64,000 bases of DNA from Chloroflexota bacterium. Its GTDB lineage: Bacteria > Chloroflexota > UBA11872. Of the stretch, positions 60,162 through 64,000 are shown in pieces. The notes beneath the pieces were generated by a model. That model was not told the DNA's origin. It saw only the letters and a program-made list of their open reading frames with translations, and did no database searches. The position numbers and the translations under genes were made by a program. The first letter of the stretch is position 1. Each line of letters opens with the position of its first letter. The stretch is taken from contig JAJECS010000006.1 of assembly GCA_022821905.1 (NCBI GenBank), positions 1-64,000 of the forward strand, given 5' to 3'.

Positions 60162-61403
60162 ATGCCGCTTGGCTTGCTGAAATACGGACTGCGACCGCGC
60201 CGCCCGCCTGACCGGTTTCTCCCGCCCCGCCCGGAGCTCAAGCGCGCCTACGACACCGTCATCATCGGCGGCGGCGGCCACGGACTCGCCGCGGCGTACT
60301 ACCTGGCGACCGAGCACGGCATCACCGACGTCGCGGTGCTCGACAAGGGGTATCTCGGCGGTGGCAACACGGGGCGCAACACCGCCATCGTGCGGGCCAA
60401 CTACCTCACCGAGGAGGGTGTTCAGTTCTACGCCGAATCGCTGGATCTCTGGCGCGGGCTGAGCAATGAGCTCGACTTCAACCTTCAATACACCGAGCGC
60501 GGTCACCTCACGCTGGCCCACGCCGACTCAGCCATTCGCACCATGCGCTGGCGCGCCGAGGTCAACAAGCACTTCGGCGTTGACTCCGAGCTGATCTTCC
60601 CCGACGAAATCGCCAGGCTGGCGCCGGGCCTCGATCTTTCGTCCGACGTGCGGCATCCCGTGCTGGCGGCGCTGTACCACCCGCCCGGCGCCACCGCCCG
60701 GCACGATGCGGTCGTGTGGGCCTATGCCGCACGCGCCGCGGAGCGCGGCGTTGAGTTGCACTCCGACACCGAGGTCACCGGAATTCAGGTGGAGAGCGGT
60801 CGCGTCACCGGCGTCGAAACCTCGCGCGGACCCATTCAGTGCAACCGCGTGCTCCAGGCGGTGGCCGGGCAAAGCTCTCTCGTCGCGGCCATGGCCGGCT
60901 TTCGCCTGCCGATCCATACCGTGCCGCTGCAGGCCTGCGTGTCGCTGCCGCTCAAGCCCTGGCTCGATCCGATCGTGGTGTCGGGCAGCCTGCACGTCTA
61001 TATCTGGCAGTCGGCGCGGGGTGAAGTCGTCATCGGCGGCGCCACCGATCCATACGCGCTCTACGCCAACCGGTCGACGCTGGAGTTTGCCGAGGGCACC
61101 TTGTTGCCGGTGCTGGAGCTATTCCCATTTCTCGCCAACGTCAAAATGCTGCGCCAATGGGCCGGCATGTGCGACATGACGCCCGATTTCAGCCCGGTGA
61201 TGGGCGTCACCCCGGTCGAGAATCTCTACATCGACGCGGGCTGGGGCACCTGGGGCTTCAAGGCCACGCCGGTCTGCGGCAAGCGGATGGCGGAGCTCAT
61301 CGCCACCGGGCGCACGCCCGACCTCTTGGAGCCGTTTCGGCTCAGCCGCTTCGCCGAGTTCGAGCAGGTCGGCGAAAAGGGCGCGGCCTCGGTGGGCCAC
61401 TAG
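60162..61403 (+). CDS. soxB: Sarcosine oxidase subunit beta family, FAD-dependent
   Basis: 413 residues. N-terminal FAD-binding GGGGHG (36-41) after YDTVIIG and D/AxxDKGYLGGGNTGRNTAIVRANYL, then the substrate domain with GGATDPYALYANRS and GMCDMTPDFSPVMG. The beta subunit holds the FAD and demethylates sarcosine in heterotetrameric sarcosine oxidase; other secondary or tertiary amines are possible. First gene of a soxBDA operon; the next ATG is 8 bp on. Confidence 0.92.
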   Translation: MPLGLLKYGLRPRRPPDRFLPPRPELKRAYDTVIIGGGGHGLAAAYYLATEHGITDVAVLDKGYLGGGNTGRNTAIVRANYLTEEGVQFYAESLDLWRGLSNELDFNLQYTERGHLTLAHADSAIRTMRWRAEVNKHFGVDSELIFPDEIARLAPGLDLSSDVRHPVLAALYHPPGATARHDAVVWAYAARAAERGVELHSDTEVTGIQVESGRVTGVETSRGPIQCNRVLQAVAGQSSLVAAMAGFRLPIHTVPLQACVSLPLKPWLDPIVVSGSLHVYIWQSARGEVVIGGATDPYALYANRSTLEFAEGTLLPVLELFPFLANVKMLRQWAGMCDMTPDFSPVMGVTPVENLYIDAGWGTWGFKATPVCGKRMAELIATGRTPDLLEPFRLSRFAEFEQVGEKGAASVGH

Positions 61404-61411
61404 GTGCGCGC

Positions 61412-61696
61412 ATGAAGATCATGCCGTGCCCGCTCAACGGGCCGCGAAACATCCAGGAGTTCACGTGCGGCGGCGAAGTCGTGATGCCACCCGATCCCGA
61501 CCGCGCCGATGCCGCGGCCTGGGCCGACCACCTCTTCCTGCACGACAACGCCGCCGGAATCGTGCGCGAGTGGTGGTATCACGTGCCCACCAGCTTCTGG
61601 TTCATCGCGGACCGCGACACGGTCACCGATGAGATCGTGCGCACGTTCCATCCGCGCGAGCTATTCGGCGTCGACGAGCGATCGGACCAGCCATGA
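61412..61696 (+). CDS. soxD: Sarcosine oxidase subunit delta
   Basis: 94 residues. Opens KIMPCPLNGPRNIQEFTCGGE and has REWWYHVPTSFWFIADRDTVTDEI. In the characterised enzyme this subunit binds zinc through two cysteines near the start (CPYC), a histidine and a later cysteine; here the second cysteine is N and the last is S. This variant (CPLNG) also exists in other bacteria, so the zinc may be absent. Its stop overlaps the soxA ATG by 4 bp. Confidence 0.87.
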   Translation: MKIMPCPLNGPRNIQEFTCGGEVVMPPDPDRADAAAWADHLFLHDNAAGIVREWWYHVPTSFWFIADRDTVTDEIVRTFHPRELFGVDERSDQP

Positions 61697-64000
61697 CGCG
61701 CGAGCGCCTGCCGCCTCCGGCCGGCAGCCGGATCGACCGCGCGCAGCCGGTGACGTTCGAGTTCGAGGGGCGTCGCTACGACGCCTATACGGGCGACACC
61801 ATCGCCAGTGCCCTGGCCGCGAGCGACGTGTGGTGTCTGTCGCGGTCGTTCAAGCTGCATCGGCCGCGGGGCTCGTTTGGATTCGCGGGCGATGAGGCCG
61901 GTGGGCTGGTGCAGCTCGAGACCGAGCCCAACGTGCACGCCGACACGCGCATCATCGAGCCCGGCATGCGGGTGCGGGCCCAGAACACCGTCGGCGGCCT
62001 CGACAAGGACTGGGCGGCGCTGCTCGGACTCTTCGAACGCTTCCTGCCCGTGGGCTTCTATTACAAGGCCTTCTACAAGCCGCGCGGCGTGTGGAACTGG
62101 TGGGAGAAGATCATCCGCCGGACGGCTGGCCTCGGGCAGGTCGATCGAAGCTGGACGCCCGAGTACTTCGACAAGGCGTACGCATACTGCGACGTCGCGG
62201 TCATCGGCGGCGGCGCGGCCGGTCTGGCCGCCGCCGCCGCGTGCGGCGCCCAGGGCCTGGATGTCCTGGTCGTCGAGCGTGAGCCGGAATTGGGCGGCTG
62301 GCTCACCTACGGACGACTGGACCCGGGCGACGGCACCCTCGATGACTTGCGCGGGCGCGTTCAGGGCCTGCCATCCGTGCGAGTGATGACTTCCGCGACT
62401 TGCACCGGTTGGTACGCCGAAAACTGGCTGGCTGTGTCTCAAGGCAACCGCCTGCACAAGGTCCGCGCCAAGGCCGTCATCGCCTGCACCGGCGGCGTCA
62501 GCCAGCCGGCCGTATTCCGCAACAACGACCTGCCGGGCATCGTGTCGGCGTCGGCGGCGCAGCGTCTGATTCGGCATTACGGGGTGCGACCGGGCCTGCG
62601 CGCCGCGGTGCTCACGGCCGGCGATGAGGGCTACGCAGCGGCGCTCGACCTGGCCGAGAACGGAACCGATGTGGCTGCGGTGGTCGACTGCCGGCTCAAT
62701 GGGCTCACAGGCCCGATGGCGTCTGAAGCCGAAGCGCGTGGGCATCGAATTCTGTCCGGCCACACTGTGCGCGAGGCCTGGCGCGATTCGCAGCGCTTGC
62801 AGATTGGCGGCGTGCTGGTCACGCGCGTCACTGGACCCGGCGCATGCGCCGCCGATGGAGAACGCATCGACTGCGACTTGCTGGTGGTCGCCGCGGGCGT
62901 GGCGCCCGCCGGAGGCCTGTTGGCGCAGGCCGGCGCCAGGTTCCGGCCCAGCGGGCGCGGCGCCGTGCCGCGCCTGGCGTCGCTGCCGGATCACGCATTC
63001 GCCGCGGGCGTCGTCGCGGGTGCGGCGACCGTTGCGCAGGCCCTGGCGCAGGGCGAGCAGGCCGCCGGGGCGGCCGCCGCGGACTTGTCCGGCTCCGCCG
63101 CTGATGCCTTGGTGAACTCCGCTCGACCCGATGCCGATGAATCGGGCGCGACGTGGCCCGTGTTCCCGCACCCGCACGGCCACGAGTTCGTCGACCTCGA
63201 CGAGGACGTCACCGTGCGGGAGATCGAGGACGCGCTGGCGGAGGGATACGAGGACATCGAGCTTCTGAAGCGCTACTCCACGGTGGGAATGGGTCCGAGC
63301 CAGGGCCGCCTCTCCGCCATCGCGACCGCCGCCGTCACGGCCACGGTTCGCGGCACATCGGCTGCCGAGGTCGGCGCAACCACCAACCGTCCGCCGACAT
63401 CCCCCACGCGTTTCGGTCTGTTTGCCGGCCGTGGATTCCAGCCCGTGCGGCGCACGCCCATGCACGGGTGGCACGTGGGCGCGGGCGCCCAGATGATGAC
63501 CGCCGGACTCTGGATGCGACCGGCGTACTACGGGCCTCCCGACGAGCGCGCGGACGCGATCGCCGACGAGGTGTTGGCGGTGCGCCGCGCGGTGGGCCTG
63601 ATCGATGTCTCCACGCTGGGCGGGTTCGAGATCCGCGGGCCCGACGCGGTGGAGTTCCTTGAGCGCGCCTATACCCCCTCGTTCCGCCGCCTGCGGGTGG
63701 GTCGCACCCGCTACGCGCTGTTGACCGAAGAGCAGGGCGTCGTCGTGGACGACGGCGTGGCGGCAAGGCTGGGACCCGACCACTACTACGTGACGGCCAG
63801 CACGTCGGGGGCGGAGCAGCTCTATCCCCTGCTGCTCTGGTATCAGGCGCAATGGCAGCTCGACGTCGATATCGCCGACGTCACCTCGGCCTACGGGGCC
63901 ATCAACATCGCCGGTCCGAAGGCCCGCCGCGTATTGGAGAGGCTAGGGACGAATATCGACCTCTCGCCCGAGGCGTGCCCCTATCTCGCCGCCCGCACCG
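61693..64000 (+). CDS. soxA: Sarcosine oxidase subunit alpha, truncated by window end
   Basis: About 769 codons are seen, no stop; it continues past the edge. Starts MTRERLPPPAGSRI; residues 15-110 are the Fer2-like N-terminal fold with SFKLHRPRGS, a GxGxxG NAD site at about 171-176 (AVIGGGAAGLAAAA), and a GcvT-like folate domain from about 580 (GLFAGRGFQPVRRTP). It moves electrons and transfers the methyl group to tetrahydrofolate. The ATG 61693 overlaps soxD by 4 bp. The soxG gene probably follows outside the window. Confidence 0.92.
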   Translation, partial: MTRERLPPPAGSRIDRAQPVTFEFEGRRYDAYTGDTIASALAASDVWCLSRSFKLHRPRGSFGFAGDEAGGLVQLETEPNVHADTRIIEPGMRVRAQNTVGGLDKDWAALLGLFERFLPVGFYYKAFYKPRGVWNWWEKIIRRTAGLGQVDRSWTPEYFDKAYAYCDVAVIGGGAAGLAAAAACGAQGLDVLVVEREPELGGWLTYGRLDPGDGTLDDLRGRVQGLPSVRVMTSATCTGWYAENWLAVSQGNRLHKVRAKAVIACTGGVSQPAVFRNNDLPGIVSASAAQRLIRHYGVRPGLRAAVLTAGDEGYAAALDLAENGTDVAAVVDCRLNGLTGPMASEAEARGHRILSGHTVREAWRDSQRLQIGGVLVTRVTGPGACAADGERIDCDLLVVAAGVAPAGGLLAQAGARFRPSGRGAVPRLASLPDHAFAAGVVAGAATVAQALAQGEQAAGAAAADLSGSAADALVNSARPDADESGATWPVFPHPHGHEFVDLDEDVTVREIEDALAEGYEDIELLKRYSTVGMGPSQGRLSAIATAAVTATVRGTSAAEVGATTNRPPTSPTRFGLFAGRGFQPVRRTPMHGWHVGAGAQMMTAGLWMRPAYYGPPDERADAIADEVLAVRRAVGLIDVSTLGGFEIRGPDAVEFLERAYTPSFRRLRVGRTRYALLTEEQGVVVDDGVAARLGPDHYYVTASTSGAEQLYPLLLWYQAQWQLDVDIADVTSAYGAINIAGPKARRVLERLGTNIDLSPEACPYLAART

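Noticed and set aside
61579-63852. Long minus-strand reading frame of 757 codons opposite soxA
   Set aside because: It is wholly antisense to the conserved soxA gene, matches nothing, and is expected in GC-rich DNA where stop codons are rare on the opposite strand.
1-64000. CRISPR array, rRNA, tmRNA, SRP RNA or RNase P RNA
   Set aside because: Looked for in intergenic regions; no spaced direct repeats of CRISPR form and no conserved cores of these RNAs were found.

Overview
The window reads as a dense, high-GC bacterial chromosome segment, about 60 genes in 64 kb, many overlapping by 1-14 bp in short operons. Several features suggest a Chloroflexota lineage of the SAR202 or sponge-associated type. 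The two oligopeptide-binding lipoproteins carry long EVEK/VVxKEV linkers behind a twin-arginine lipobox. There are three phytanoyl-CoA-dioxygenase-like genes, HyuA/HyuB, enolase-superfamily and sarcosine oxidase genes, and several dispersed inverted-repeat families between genes. This placement is an inference; there is no rRNA or marker gene here to settle it.

Layout. 1-2.6 kb: an ABC-2 exporter operon (ATPase then permease, minus strand) with a long leader that holds a compact, perfectly paired pseudoknot-like element. 2.6-4.5 kb: a VapBC-type toxin-antitoxin pair, a PhyH dioxygenase and tRNA-Lys(CTT). 4.6-25 kb: mostly housekeeping genes: Nif3-like, DUF5069, a kinase-like protein, DUF2344, HNH nuclease, aconitase, a UbiA-family prenyltransferase, DUF72, SecDF, histidine phosphatase, DprA, a Gfo/Idh oxidoreductase, a DUF192 lipoprotein, a cupin/transaldolase-like/VOC set, endonuclease III, VanW and tRNA-Pro(TGG). 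25-31 kb: M14 peptidase, ferritin, a second PhyH, a helical-repeat protein and two Nudix paralogues. 31-49 kb: a catabolic and uptake region with a DapA-like lyase, a HyuA-HyuB-zinc-protein operon, dipeptide-type ABC permeases, two tandem near-identical binding proteins, a sugar-acid dehydratase of the enolase superfamily, two aldo/keto reductases, an EamA transporter, DUF3830 and an MFS transporter. 49-58 kb: an NHL-repeat gene followed by an accessory block (DUF6226, a 1716-residue exonuclease-RecQ-UvrD fusion, a FitAB-like toxin-antitoxin pair, an EEP nuclease). 58-64 kb: a third PhyH, a DUF4352-like membrane protein and a soxB-soxD-soxA operon that runs off the right edge.

How it works together. 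The 31-49 kb genes fit scavenging of peptides, cyclic amides or sugar acids: Opp/Dpp-type uptake, ATP-dependent HyuAB chemistry, then dehydratase, lyase and reductase steps. No Opp ATPase gene is present, so the importer must use ATPases encoded elsewhere. The sox genes would oxidise sarcosine-type N-methylated amines. The helicase block sits between a complete NHL gene and an 85%-identical, 95-bp remnant of the same gene end, so it looks inserted into, or assembled between, a former tandem NHL pair.

Most unusual items: (1) the pseudoknot-like element at 2385-2475; (2) the exonuclease-RecQ-UvrD fusion and the gene-end duplication that brackets it; (3) the tandem binding-protein genes, which share 5'-terminal mRNA hairpins, extended -10 promoters and an in-frame 18-bp repeat; (4) a HyuA-HyuB-small zinc protein operon whose layout recalls ATP-dependent carboxylases. 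No CRISPR array, integrase, transposase gene or rRNA was seen.
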